A stretch of 37,844 bases of DNA, taken from contig JACPCR010000131.1 of NCBI GenBank assembly GCA_016179685.1, positions 1 through 37,844 on the forward strand. Direction: 5' to 3'. The stretch is from Planctomycetota bacterium. GTDB taxonomy: Bacteria; Planctomycetota; PUPC01; JACPCR01. Positions 1-8,256 of the stretch are shown here, piece by piece (position 1 is the first letter of the stretch; each line of letters opens with the position of its first letter). Below the pieces are notes generated by a model that was not told where the DNA came from, did no database searches, and worked only from the letters and a program-made list of their open reading frames with translations. Made by a program: the position numbers and the translations under genes.

Positions 1-7
1 TAATCTG

Positions 8-790
8 GTGATCACTCAGGGGCAGGAGACTCGGAAGATTAGTAAGGCATTCCTGGTCCTGAAACCTGTACGCCTGATTATCGCTAATTTCTATGGAAAC
101 GACCCTGCTCTGGCTGCTGAACAGGGTTTTGATGACCATATCGAAGGGTCCGCAAATGCAATAGCTGCTCAAACGCACGATAAAGACCCAGCCGATGTCC
201 TTGTAGTACGAATCTCATCGACGACACAGACCCCAAATCCGAAGAAGGGAGACATCGATGCTCTGTCCCAACTTAAGGATTACGCATTGAAGAGCAAGAA
301 AGACGGTGGTTTGGGAATCCAGAAGGGCTCGGTGATCAGTGTGGATACACTCGGGCATGGATCAAGGGCGAAAGAATTTTCCGTATCGAGCCTATTCGTG
401 TCCGCTCTGGATCAAGAGAATCCAAACAACATTATGAAAGTGTCTCTTGAGCCTCCGCCGGCAGATATTGCCAACGGCACACTCGAGGATTCAGTTTACG
501 CTGGCTATTTCACGGACCTTATGGCAAACACGCGAAGGGTTGCCTTCAATCTTTGGCATTGTTTCCCAGGTTCTAAGGTTGGTCTGCAGAAGAGCCAAGT
601 TGAGAGACTCGCCGAGGCTTTCGGTATACTGAAAAAGAAAGTAGTTGTTCAGGGGCCCATAGGTCTATGTGATTTTCCTGATGATACGGAAATAACTATA
701 CATCCTGATGGGTCAACGGAGGTCAAAGCAACTGGTTACGCGAGCCCACTATTTGATGAAGAGGGCATCGCTACTGCACAAACGCCTTAA
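8..790 (+). CDS. Unrecognised protein, possible caspase-like His/Cys motifs
   Basis: Not recognised as a known family. The frame is already open at the window edge, so the GTG at 8 may not be the true start and the gene may be 5'-partial. The 260-residue product has no obvious signal peptide. A hydrophobic strand ends in GHGS (His117-Gly118), and a second strand ends in WHCFPG (Cys185), followed by a helix and a VVVQG strand. This order (strand-HG, then strand-C) resembles clan CD peptidases such as caspase-like C14 or CHAT proteins. However, the His-Cys spacing of 68 residues is longer than usual and no other signature is clear, so this is only a possibility. Base composition is visibly more AT-rich than the rest of the window, as in the next gene. 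Confidence 0.6.
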   Translation: MITQGQETRKISKAFLVLKPVRLIIANFYGNDPALAAEQGFDDHIEGSANAIAAQTHDKDPADVLVVRISSTTQTPNPKKGDIDALSQLKDYALKSKKDGGLGIQKGSVISVDTLGHGSRAKEFSVSSLFVSALDQENPNNIMKVSLEPPPADIANGTLEDSVYAGYFTDLMANTRRVAFNLWHCFPGSKVGLQKSQVERLAEAFGILKKKVVVQGPIGLCDFPDDTEITIHPDGSTEVKATGYASPLFDEEGIATAQTP

Positions 791-802
791 GGTACGCGAC
801 AT

Positions 803-862
803 ATGAATCTGGATGTGACACTCAAAGATGCAGACAAGGGGATATTGAGATGGTTAACTTAG
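803..862 (+). CDS. Possible 19-residue upstream peptide overlapping the lipoprotein start
   Basis: A short ATG-to-TAG frame of 20 codons begins 12 bases after the preceding stop. An AAGG lies upstream at a plausible ribosome-binding distance. Its stop at 860-862 overlaps the lipoprotein start at 850 in another frame, an arrangement seen in translational coupling. It is short enough to be chance, and nothing in the peptide (Asp/Lys-rich, no hydrophobic segment) suggests a function. Confidence 0.2.
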   Translation: MNLDVTLKDADKGILRWLT

Positions 863-1650
863 TGCGAAGTAAGCAGGTGCTATGGGTATGTCCCCTTCTC
901 CTCATTAGCTTAGGTGGCTGCGTTCCCGTATTTCGTGACCATAGCTGTGTAGTAAAATTAGAGATGAGAATCTTGTCGCTAGCTGAATTGAATAATGAGG
1001 AACCGAAGCTATTAGATAGCATCCAGCGCATCCGTTTGGCCGATGACAAATGTCTTTGCCATCTAGCGTATGCACTCGAGAGTGATGAGCCGATCCATCA
1101 CAAGTTGGCTAGGGAAACGATCGCCTTGATGGGCTATAATAGGGAAGCGATCTCCAGGATGGGCCATGGTTGGAAGGATGTAGAAGTCTACAATTTTGCT
1201 ATTCAGAGGCTTATGCGAAGACCAAAATCTAAAGAAGCTGGACAACTTCTTTATGGTTTAGCGTTTCCTACAGTGATCGACTATCCGGAGGTCGTTACTT
1301 ATGCCAAGCCGTATCTCGCTGATGAGACGCCCATGAATATTATACGACGCATCAATAGCCCCAATAACCGAATTGACATGCGAGTCTGCGATTATGCGGC
1401 TATCGTAATCAAGTATGCTGCAATTGGTATTGCTGCTGACGCAGCCAAGTGGGGCTTAAGAAAAACGCGGCTGATGACCCGAGCGACGCTCGATGAGGAG
1501 CTGCCGTTAATCAAGAATTGGGTGGAGGCGCATCCCAACTGGGTGAAGGAACGCCAACGAGAGCTTCGCAAGCAAAGGATGGCCGAGGAAAAGGATTCCA
1601 AGCGCAAGTTGAAACCTGGGCCTGAACCTGAACCTGAGGATGCACCTTGA
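850..1650 (+). CDS. Predicted lipoprotein of unknown function
   Basis: The 266-residue product starts with a basic residue, a hydrophobic stretch and a lipobox LGGC with Cys24 as the likely lipidated residue. It should therefore be exported and membrane-anchored. The body is mostly helical (about residues 50-220) and may be a helical-repeat (HEAT-like) scaffold, but no repeat is clear enough to claim. The C-terminus is highly charged (RQRELRKQRMAEEK) and ends in a Pro-Glu repeat, PEPEPEPED. AAGGGG lies 10 bases before the ATG. It runs in the same direction as the preceding gene and shares its low GC, so the two may have been acquired together. Function unknown. Confidence 0.65.
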   Translation: MVNLVRSKQVLWVCPLLLISLGGCVPVFRDHSCVVKLEMRILSLAELNNEEPKLLDSIQRIRLADDKCLCHLAYALESDEPIHHKLARETIALMGYNREAISRMGHGWKDVEVYNFAIQRLMRRPKSKEAGQLLYGLAFPTVIDYPEVVTYAKPYLADETPMNIIRRINSPNNRIDMRVCDYAAIVIKYAAIGIAADAAKWGLRKTRLMTRATLDEELPLIKNWVEAHPNWVKERQRELRKQRMAEEKDSKRKLKPGPEPEPEDAP

Positions 1651-1920
1651 ATCGCGATAACCCATGAGTCGGCTGAGTATTGTCGGTTCGTAACTGCTTA
1701 GTGAAAAAGCTGTGTCATCCGCGGATTTTTGTCAGCAGGTCCGAAAAGGCAAGTGCCGCTGGAGTCAGGGCTGCGCTCACCGTTCTAGGGGTAGTTCTGC
1801 GCGTCTGTCTGTGTGAAAGGGCCTGCATGCCCTTGGTTTCTCGGCGTCTGCGAGGTTTGCCTTTCGTCCTTCGTCCCTCTGTGGTCTGCGGAGGGTGCGT
1901 CCGATCTGACGTCTAGCAAT
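1651..1920. other. Gene-poor stretch
   Basis: No supportable gene, promoter or strong hairpin was seen here. It lies between the AT-rich lipoprotein gene and the IstB remnant and may be decayed mobile-element sequence. Confidence 0.4.
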
Positions 1921-2088
1921 TAATGACGTCGGGTTGGTGGTGACGATGAGCGCGTCCTTCTTCCTCTCGGTGCGGTCGAAGACGAGGCGGAAAAGGAAGT
2001 CGACCTTGTCGGGAGAAAAGGGGAGATACGCGATGTCGTCAAGGAGGCCAAGGTCAGCGTTGACGTAGGATTCGGTGTATCCTTTCGG
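1921..2088 (-). pseudogene. Remnant of an IS21-type IstB helper ATPase
   Basis: On the minus strand, one frame reads ADLGLLDDIAYLPFS, then DKVDFLFRLVFDRTER and a segment ending ALIVTTN. This matches the Walker-B region of IstB, the ATP-binding transposition helper of IS21-family elements (typically LLxIDDxGYLPL, LFxVxxxRYER, TTN). The frame is closed by a TGA at 2091-2089 upstream and loses similarity after about 1921. The Walker A N-terminus and the C-terminus are missing, and no IstA transposase is visible. It is therefore a decayed internal fragment of a family protein normally near 250 residues. It marks past insertion activity at the boundary between AT-rich and GC-rich sequence. Confidence 0.7.
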
Positions 2089-2238
2089 TCAGGCTGCATG
2101 AAACGCGGCGGGCGTTTCGGGTATGCTTCCACCATCGGGAAATGAGCGTTTCCAACCGGTTGAGGGCACGGCATGGCACGAGGTTCGACCGGGACAGTTG
2201 CGGCGGATATTGGGCGAGTGGCGGCGAAGCTTAGGTTT

Positions 2239-2386
2239 CACTACTGGACTGACTTTTCACATAACGACTTGCATACTAAAGAGTTATAGTCTGTCCTCGC
2301 CAGGCATTGCTCTGAACTCTCGATCCATAAGTATCTGAGTAGTAATGACGTAAGAGTTGGTTGGGCTAAAGTCAGTCAACTTGAGT
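2239..2386 (+). repeat. 135-bp dispersed element, copy 1
   Basis: The core is 2245-2379 and is bounded by imperfect terminal inverted repeats, TGGACTGACTTT on the left and AAAGTCAGTCAA on the right (11 of 12 positions pair). Copies at 21649-21783 (inverted) and 25873-26007 align without gaps and have the same 135-bp length. Conserved internal blocks include CATAAGTATCT, TGAACTCTCGAT and GTTATAGTCT. Similarity runs a few bases beyond each terminus (TTCACTAC on the left, CTTGAGT on the right). It carries no ORF and is AT-rich against its surroundings. It looks like a MITE or a structured intergenic element, 143 bases before the propeller gene. Confidence 0.85.
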
Positions 2387-2529
2387 AAAAAGCCACGCGT
2401 GCGGCAAGGCGGGCTTGGGGCCGGCCCCATCGGCGATGAAATTTGCATTTCCCATCGATTTTTGGAAAATGTGTCGGCCCCGAGGCTGCATCCCCTCAGC
2501 CCAGATTGCTCACATTCGAGATTCAAACG

Positions 2530-3771
2530 ATGCGCGTTTTCGCATACGCCTGGGTTTTCTTCGAACTCTGCCTCCTCTTCACGCCGATCCAGGCCGCGGA
2601 CTCCACCCAGTTCCGCGGACCGAAACGCGACGGGCGGTACGACGACACGGGACTGTTGAAGAGATGGCCCCCGGGCGGGCCCAAGCTGCTCTGGTTCTTC
2701 GAGGGGCTCGGCGGCGGCTACTCCACCGTCTCCGAGGCTGGCGGCATCGTCTATGCCACCGGCATGTCCGGCCAGGAGGGCTTTCTCTACGCCCTCAGCA
2801 CCGAGGGAAAGCTGCTCTGGAGGAAGACCTACGGCCAGGAGGCGAATGGAGGAGGCTACCCGGGCGCCCGCAGCACCCCGACGATTGATGAGGGCCGCGT
2901 CTACGTGATCAGCGGGCACGGACGCCTCTCCTGCTTCGATGCCAAGACGGGCGCGGGCGTGTGGTCCGCGGAGGCCTATCGGCAGTTCCAGGGACAGGCC
3001 GTCCAGTGGAGTCACGCCGAGTCCGTCCTCGTCGACGGCAACAAGGTCTTTTGCACGCCCGGGGGGCCCGACGCCAGCGTCGCAGCCCTCGACAAGAAGA
3101 CCGGGAAGGCCATCTGGACCAGCAAGGGGCTCAGCGAGCCCTCCGGATACTGTTCCCCCACCCTGGTGCAGCGCGGCAACCGGAAGCTCGTGGTCACCCT
3201 GACCTCCCGGTCCGTCGTGGGCGTCGATGCGGAGACCGGCAAGCTCCTCTGGCGGATCGAGCATCCGACCAGCTACGACGTGCACGCGGTCACCCCCGTC
3301 CACAGCGACGGCATGGTCTACTATTCCGCCGGGTACGGCTCGGGCGGCGGGATGCTGCAGCTTTCCCCGGACGGCAGCAGCGTGACGTCCAAGTGGCGCG
3401 ATCAGAGCCTCGATTGCCACCACCATGGCCTCGTCCTCGCCAATGGCATCATCTACGGTACCAGCCACAAATCGCCGGGCCTGGTCTGCATGGACCTGAA
3501 GACCGGCCGGGTGCTTTGGCAGGAGCGTGGGCCCGGCCAGGCCGGCCTCGCTTATGCGGATGGGATGCTTTACGCCTACGAGAACCGGCGCGGGATCGTT
3601 CACCTCATCCAGGCCAATCCCCAGCGTTATGTTTCCATGGGCACGCTGCAGGTCCAGCGCGGGGACGGCCAGCACTGGGCGCATCCGGTCATTGCCAACG
3701 GCCGGCTCTATATCCGGCACGGCGACGCGCTCATGGCCTACGACGTCAAGAGCCAGGAGAATCCGCAATGA
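2530..3771 (+). CDS. Secreted PQQ-binding-like beta-propeller protein
   Basis: The product is a repeat protein of the BamB/PQQ-quinoprotein fold, predicted to act outside the cytoplasm. The ATG at 2530 is chosen over an in-frame one at 2443 because it gives a signal peptide (MRVFAYAWVFFELCLLF, cleavage near IQAAD) followed at once by the FRGP motif that opens this family in planctomycete-type genomes. Repeated blade motifs are visible, such as FDAKTGAGVW, LDKKTGKAIW, VDAETGKLLW and MDLKTGRVLW. These Tryp-docking style repeats suggest seven or eight blades over about 410 residues. No catalytic PQQ-dehydrogenase residues are obvious, so it may be a binding or assembly protein. The gene runs by a 4-bp ATGA overlap into the dioxygenase gene. 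Confidence 0.88.
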   Translation: MRVFAYAWVFFELCLLFTPIQAADSTQFRGPKRDGRYDDTGLLKRWPPGGPKLLWFFEGLGGGYSTVSEAGGIVYATGMSGQEGFLYALSTEGKLLWRKTYGQEANGGGYPGARSTPTIDEGRVYVISGHGRLSCFDAKTGAGVWSAEAYRQFQGQAVQWSHAESVLVDGNKVFCTPGGPDASVAALDKKTGKAIWTSKGLSEPSGYCSPTLVQRGNRKLVVTLTSRSVVGVDAETGKLLWRIEHPTSYDVHAVTPVHSDGMVYYSAGYGSGGGMLQLSPDGSSVTSKWRDQSLDCHHHGLVLANGIIYGTSHKSPGLVCMDLKTGRVLWQERGPGQAGLAYADGMLYAYENRRGIVHLIQANPQRYVSMGTLQVQRGDGQHWAHPVIANGRLYIRHGDALMAYDVKSQENPQ

Positions 3772-4508
3772 ACCTCGATCGCAGACTCTTCGACCAGTAC
3801 CTGGAAAAGGGATGGACCGTCGTCGAGGGCGTGTACAGCGCCTCGGAGGCCGACCGCATCGCCGAAATCGCTCTCGCTATTTCCCAGAAGGAAGTCCAGA
3901 CCGAGAAGAAAGGCTACAAGGCCGACCTTTCCCCGAATGGCGTGCAGCTCGCCCCGCGGAAGATTGACGTGCCGTTCTGGAAGGAGTCCGCCTTTCGGGC
4001 CTTCGTGCTCGACCCTCGCCTGCTCCGGCTACTCGAGGACCTCATCGGCGGCAAGCCCCTTCTGGTGACCGACCAGATTTTCATGAAGCCTCCGCGGTTC
4101 GGCTCCTCAAAGCCCTACCACCAGGACAACTTCTACTTCCAGTGCAAGCCGGCGGACAAGGTCGTCACCGCCTGGATCGCTCTGGACGACGTGGAGGCCG
4201 CCAATGGATGCCTCCGGTACATCGATGGTTCCCATCGCGGGCCGCTCCTCCCGCACGCTCCGGTGCCCGGCGAGACCTACAACCTCGTCCCGCCTCCGGA
4301 ACTGATCGACCTGAGCCGGGAATCGCTCGCGCCGGTCCGGAAGGGCGGCGTCGTGTTTCATCATTCGATGGCGCTTCACACCTCGCACCGCAACGAGTCC
4401 GATCGCTGGCGCCGCGGCTACGCCACGCACTGGGCCACCGCGGAAGTGACTTCAGCCAACGACACGATCCCGAAGGCCTATTTTCACAGGCCCGATTACT
4501 CTCGGTGA
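3768..4508 (+). CDS. Phytanoyl-CoA dioxygenase family oxygenase
   Basis: Fe(II)/2-oxoglutarate-dependent oxygenase of the PhyH family, 246 residues and cytoplasmic. The metal-binding HxD is His118-Gln-Asp120 (in PYHQDNFYF). The distal His is His204 in LHTSHRNES, and the Arg215/Arg216 pair that follows would bind 2-oxoglutarate. The segment WIALDDVEAANGCLRYIDGSH is the family's core strand. The ATG overlaps the propeller stop (ATGA), indicating translational coupling. PhyH proteins hydroxylate varied substrates, and in planctomycete-type genomes they commonly sit beside secreted catabolic proteins. The substrate cannot be read from sequence. All catalytic residues are present. Confidence 0.9.
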   Translation: MNLDRRLFDQYLEKGWTVVEGVYSASEADRIAEIALAISQKEVQTEKKGYKADLSPNGVQLAPRKIDVPFWKESAFRAFVLDPRLLRLLEDLIGGKPLLVTDQIFMKPPRFGSSKPYHQDNFYFQCKPADKVVTAWIALDDVEAANGCLRYIDGSHRGPLLPHAPVPGETYNLVPPPELIDLSRESLAPVRKGGVVFHHSMALHTSHRNESDRWRRGYATHWATAEVTSANDTIPKAYFHRPDYSR

Positions 4509-4751
4509 ACCGTGGTGGGAAGTGTTTCGCACTTGACGAAAATCCACGAAGGTCCGTGCCGGCGGAGTTTCGACATTTCGATGGAGGGGCAGAGGATGGG
4601 AAGACGTGCCCATGGCCAGGCCAGGGTTGATCTCGCGGATGATTCCGGAACGCTTCGCAGGGACTCGACGCGAGGGGCGTGCCCCAGACGCCGCGTGCGT
4701 CGCCGGCCCGGCCGAGCCGGTGGTGCGCCTCGGGCCCCTGGAGCTGCCACG

Positions 4752-7700
4752 ATGCTCGCCGCCATGGCACTCGCCATCCTCGGCCCGGACGCGGCCGAGC
4801 CTTCGCCGGAGGGTCCCGACGGCGTTACCCGCATCATCCTCGAGGCGGAAGACCTTAAAGGCGTCGACTGGAAACGGTTCGGCGCCGGCTCGCCCGAATG
4901 GCGTGTGGGCCGCCACGGGTACGACTTCTACCAGAACAATACCTTCGGCGGACACTGGCAGAGCCGCATGCGCACCGCCATGACGGATGCGGGCGACAAC
5001 GAGGCCGAGATCACCGCGGAACTCGAGATGCCGCGCGAAGGCAAGTACAAAATCTGGGTGAAGTACGAGTGCCCGCCTTTCTTCAATTACGCCTTCGAGG
5101 TGCGCCTCACGGGCCGCAGAGGCAAGACGCTCTTCCAGAAGGTTTACGGGCTCACCGAGTCCCACAAGCATTTTTCTTTCAACGAGAAATCGCTGACCTA
5201 CGGCGACCAGTACTGGGCCTGGGGCATGGACCACGACGCTGCGGAAGGCTACGTCACCTGGCTGCCCGCTGGCAAGATGCGCCTCACCCTGGCCAAGACC
5301 AAGAATCCGCCGCCTGCCGGCGCACGTTCCATCGACGCCATCCTGATCACCGACGACCTCTCCGAGCTGTCGAGCCCCCGATACGCCCGATACCCGCTCC
5401 TCGATGAGCTGAGGCGGGCGAACCGCGTCTTCCTGCGCTTCCGCCTGGCCAAAGACGCTCCGGGCCCCGTTCGATTCACCTGGAATCGCTGGGGCAAGCG
5501 ATACCCGGATTTCTACGTCGTCAACGGCGAGCACATGACGCTCGTCCGGTCCTACGACTCGTCCGGCCGACTCCGCGTGGACGCGAAGGGCCAGCCCCTC
5601 AAGCACCGCGACGGGCAACTCGAGGAGGCGCTCCAGCCGGGCGAGTCGAGCGTCTGGCTGGGCGTCGGCCCAGCGCTGAACGTGGAAAACGCCGCTACGT
5701 TCCACGCCACGGCGGAACAGGTGGACACCAAGGGCCAGCCCCTCCCCGCCAAGGAGCAGCCCGCCGCCATCCCGTTCGCCATCGACTTCGCACTCGAGCC
5801 GGACGCCAAGCGCATCGTCAAGTCCTTCGAGCTCACCCGGGAGGAAGGGATTCGCACCCTGGTGGTGCTTCTCCAGCCTGACCTGAAGACCGAGGAGGGC
5901 CGGGAGTGGAGCATGAAGCTGGTGGACATCTACCGGCAGGTGGTGCGGGAGCTGGATGCCAGTCCTCGGACGGCCCCCTTTCCCAAGAAGATGCGTTTCT
6001 ACGGAGGCACGGGCTTTCCGATTTTCCGTTGGCAGGGCGAAATCGACTCGCGAAACTGGGAGGCGGGCATGGAGCTGCGCCGCGCCCTGGGGCTCAACAC
6101 GGTGCCGGGTAACACGGGGTCGGGCGCTGAAATCCGGAAACAGCGCGAGTGGCTCGCCGCTCGGGGCATCTCACTGACCCACAGCCTTTCCTACCATCAC
6201 AGCCAGGACCCGGAGAGCGTCGCCAAGCAGCTTCAAGCGCAAGATTCCGCCGCCGATTTTTATTATCTCTCCTATGGCGACGAGATCGGCCTGCCGGCCG
6301 TCGACGTCGCCAAGCCTGAAGTCCTCCAGGCCTTCCGTGAATACCTCCGGCAGCAGAAGGTGACTCCCCAGGACCTGGGCATTGCGGACTGGGACGCGGT
6401 GAAGCCATTGCCTTCTTTTTCCGCCGAAGTCGCCGTGCAGATCGGTGTCGTTCCCGCGGGCTCGAAGGGCGTTTCGCTGGACCGGACCCTCAAGCGCCTC
6501 TACTGGCACAGCAGCCAATTCCGCATCCAGCAGGGCATCGCCGAGTTCGTCGGAAGAACGCGCCGGCTGCGCGAGCTGCTCGGGCCGCAAGTCCAGAGCT
6601 CCGCCAACCTCGGCGGCATGCACCCCTTCTACTGGGTCCACCAGTCCAGCTTCATCGAGGCCTTCAAGCACGAGGCGATGACCCTCGCCTTCAGCGAAGA
6701 CTACGATTACCCCATGCCCGAAACCTCACGCCTCGTCGCCGAATACCTCGCTGGCTACCTCAAGAGCGGCACAAAATACCATGGGCAGCGCATCCAGTTC
6801 TACTGCATGCCCCATTTCCCAGGAAACTCGCCCGAGCACCTCCTCCAGAACGCCGTCCTCTTCTGGGGCCAAAACGTCAAAGACCTCGATTGGTTCGTCG
6901 CCGCACCTGACGGCTACTCCACCGAGAATTACGTCAGCCCCCGAGGCGGGCTGCCCATCTTCCACATGATGCGCCGGATCAATGAGATGGCCGGGCTCGT
7001 CGAGGACTGGCTCGAGCCGGCCCAGCCCATACCTGCCTCCGTGGCTCTCCTCCTCAGCGAGGCCAGCGACACCTGGGAGCTGGGCGGCCTCAGCCAGTGG
7101 GAGGTCAAGCCCGGCAGCGCGGCGACCAATGCCTTCAACGAGGAACGCAAGAATACCTACTACGTCCTCCGCAACGCGGGATACGCCGTGGACCTCCTGA
7201 CGGAGGCCGATGTCCGAGACGGCCTTCTCAAGCCCTACCGGGCTCTGTACATGCAAGGCGAGAACCTGGAACGCGCGACGGCCCGGGCCGTCGCCGAATG
7301 GGTGCAAGCCGGAGGCCTCCTCTATGCCTCGGCCGGGGCCGCACGCAAAGATGAATACGACGAGCCGCTCGCCGACCTGGACGCCGTCCTCGGACGCGGC
7401 AGCCGCACCGCCTTCGAACGCTACAAGGGCCCCCTTCGCGCCAAGCTCGAGCTGCTCTTTCTCGAGCCGCTCGAAACCGTCCGGCTCGATTCCGGGCCGT
7501 CCTTCAGCGCCCTCGCCACCCTGGAAAGATTCAAGGCCGCCGCCGGCGCTTCAGTCCTCGCCACTTACGCCGACGGCTCCCCCGCCTTCGTCCGTGCCCA
7601 AACGGGCAAGGGGGCCGGCTATTACGCCGGCTCGTTCCCGGCCGAGGCCTGGGCCAGAAAAGCCCTTCCCGTCGTGCCCTGCGGCAAGGGTGGACCCGAA

Positions 7701-8054
7701 TCCAACTCGAGCCAGTTCGAGCCGACGGCCTTCGATCCCGTCCCCGCCAGCCTGATCCTCCGGCCGCTCATCGAAGCGGGCGTCGCGCCGGAGATCGCCT
7801 CGAGCCAGCCGAACATCGTTTGTAATCGCTTGGCCTCGGACCGTGCCATCGTTGTGACCGCAGTGAACCTGGCCGGCACGACTCGGGGGCCCGCCCGAGA
7901 CGTGGCGCTCCGCATCCCCCGTGTTCCCTCGGCCGTGAAGGTCTGGTCCACCGCCAGCCCACAGGGCATCGAGCATCACCTGGAGTCGGGCAGCCTCATC
8001 CTCCGCCTGCCAGCGCTCGACCTCGCGGAAGTGATCATCGTCGAGACTCGGTAG
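4752..8054 (+). CDS. Large secreted glycoside-hydrolase-like protein
   Basis: About 1100 residues. The N-terminal region (about 15-180) reads as a carbohydrate-binding, jelly-roll-like module (IILEAEDLKGVDW, then KYKIWVKYECPPFF). The middle third has barrel-like segments with acidic residues (YYLSYGDEIGLP, AFSEDYDYP). Residues about 750-880 resemble the GATase-like trimerisation domain of family 42 beta-galactosidases (YRALYMQGENL, then VAEWVQAGGLLYASAG). The catalytic acids cannot be assigned, so the enzyme class is uncertain. The frame is open back to 4512, but the upstream part is Arg-rich and improbable. The ATG at 4752 follows a GGAG and gives a short hydrophobic leader (MLAAMALAILG). 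An ATG at 4596 is the alternative. It follows the dioxygenase on the same strand after 243 bases. Confidence 0.75.
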   Translation: MLAAMALAILGPDAAEPSPEGPDGVTRIILEAEDLKGVDWKRFGAGSPEWRVGRHGYDFYQNNTFGGHWQSRMRTAMTDAGDNEAEITAELEMPREGKYKIWVKYECPPFFNYAFEVRLTGRRGKTLFQKVYGLTESHKHFSFNEKSLTYGDQYWAWGMDHDAAEGYVTWLPAGKMRLTLAKTKNPPPAGARSIDAILITDDLSELSSPRYARYPLLDELRRANRVFLRFRLAKDAPGPVRFTWNRWGKRYPDFYVVNGEHMTLVRSYDSSGRLRVDAKGQPLKHRDGQLEEALQPGESSVWLGVGPALNVENAATFHATAEQVDTKGQPLPAKEQPAAIPFAIDFALEPDAKRIVKSFELTREEGIRTLVVLLQPDLKTEEGREWSMKLVDIYRQVVRELDASPRTAPFPKKMRFYGGTGFPIFRWQGEIDSRNWEAGMELRRALGLNTVPGNTGSGAEIRKQREWLAARGISLTHSLSYHHSQDPESVAKQLQAQDSAADFYYLSYGDEIGLPAVDVAKPEVLQAFREYLRQQKVTPQDLGIADWDAVKPLPSFSAEVAVQIGVVPAGSKGVSLDRTLKRLYWHSSQFRIQQGIAEFVGRTRRLRELLGPQVQSSANLGGMHPFYWVHQSSFIEAFKHEAMTLAFSEDYDYPMPETSRLVAEYLAGYLKSGTKYHGQRIQFYCMPHFPGNSPEHLLQNAVLFWGQNVKDLDWFVAAPDGYSTENYVSPRGGLPIFHMMRRINEMAGLVEDWLEPAQPIPASVALLLSEASDTWELGGLSQWEVKPGSAATNAFNEERKNTYYVLRNAGYAVDLLTEADVRDGLLKPYRALYMQGENLERATARAVAEWVQAGGLLYASAGAARKDEYDEPLADLDAVLGRGSRTAFERYKGPLRAKLELLFLEPLETVRLDSGPSFSALATLERFKAAAGASVLATYADGSPAFVRAQTGKGAGYYAGSFPAEAWARKALPVVPCGKGGPESNSSQFEPTAFDPVPASLILRPLIEAGVAPEIASSQPNIVCNRLASDRAIVVTAVNLAGTTRGPARDVALRIPRVPSAVKVWSTASPQGIEHHLESGSLILRLPALDLAEVIIVETR

Positions 8055-8256
8055 CTCCCTGGGATTCAGGTGTCAGGCGAACCCAGGACCCTGGGACTCC
8101 AGCGCTCACTTCAGCAGGAAGGATTCCATGGGGAGGGAAAACTACGGATAGAAGAAACAGGACAATACCGACGGATTTCCCTGCACTATGGCGCTCTGAG
8201 TGCTTCGGATCACAAGTTCGTAAGCTGTACAGCTCCAATGGACGCGGTGCAAAGGA

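Noticed and set aside
2284..3768. Long open frame antisense to the propeller gene
   Set aside because: It is a mirror of a GC-rich coding gene. The plus strand has a signal peptide and clear propeller motifs, and the antisense product matches nothing.
4452..5705. Long antisense frame over the glycosidase-like gene
   Set aside because: No recognisable protein features. It overlaps a strongly coding plus-strand frame and the end of the dioxygenase gene.
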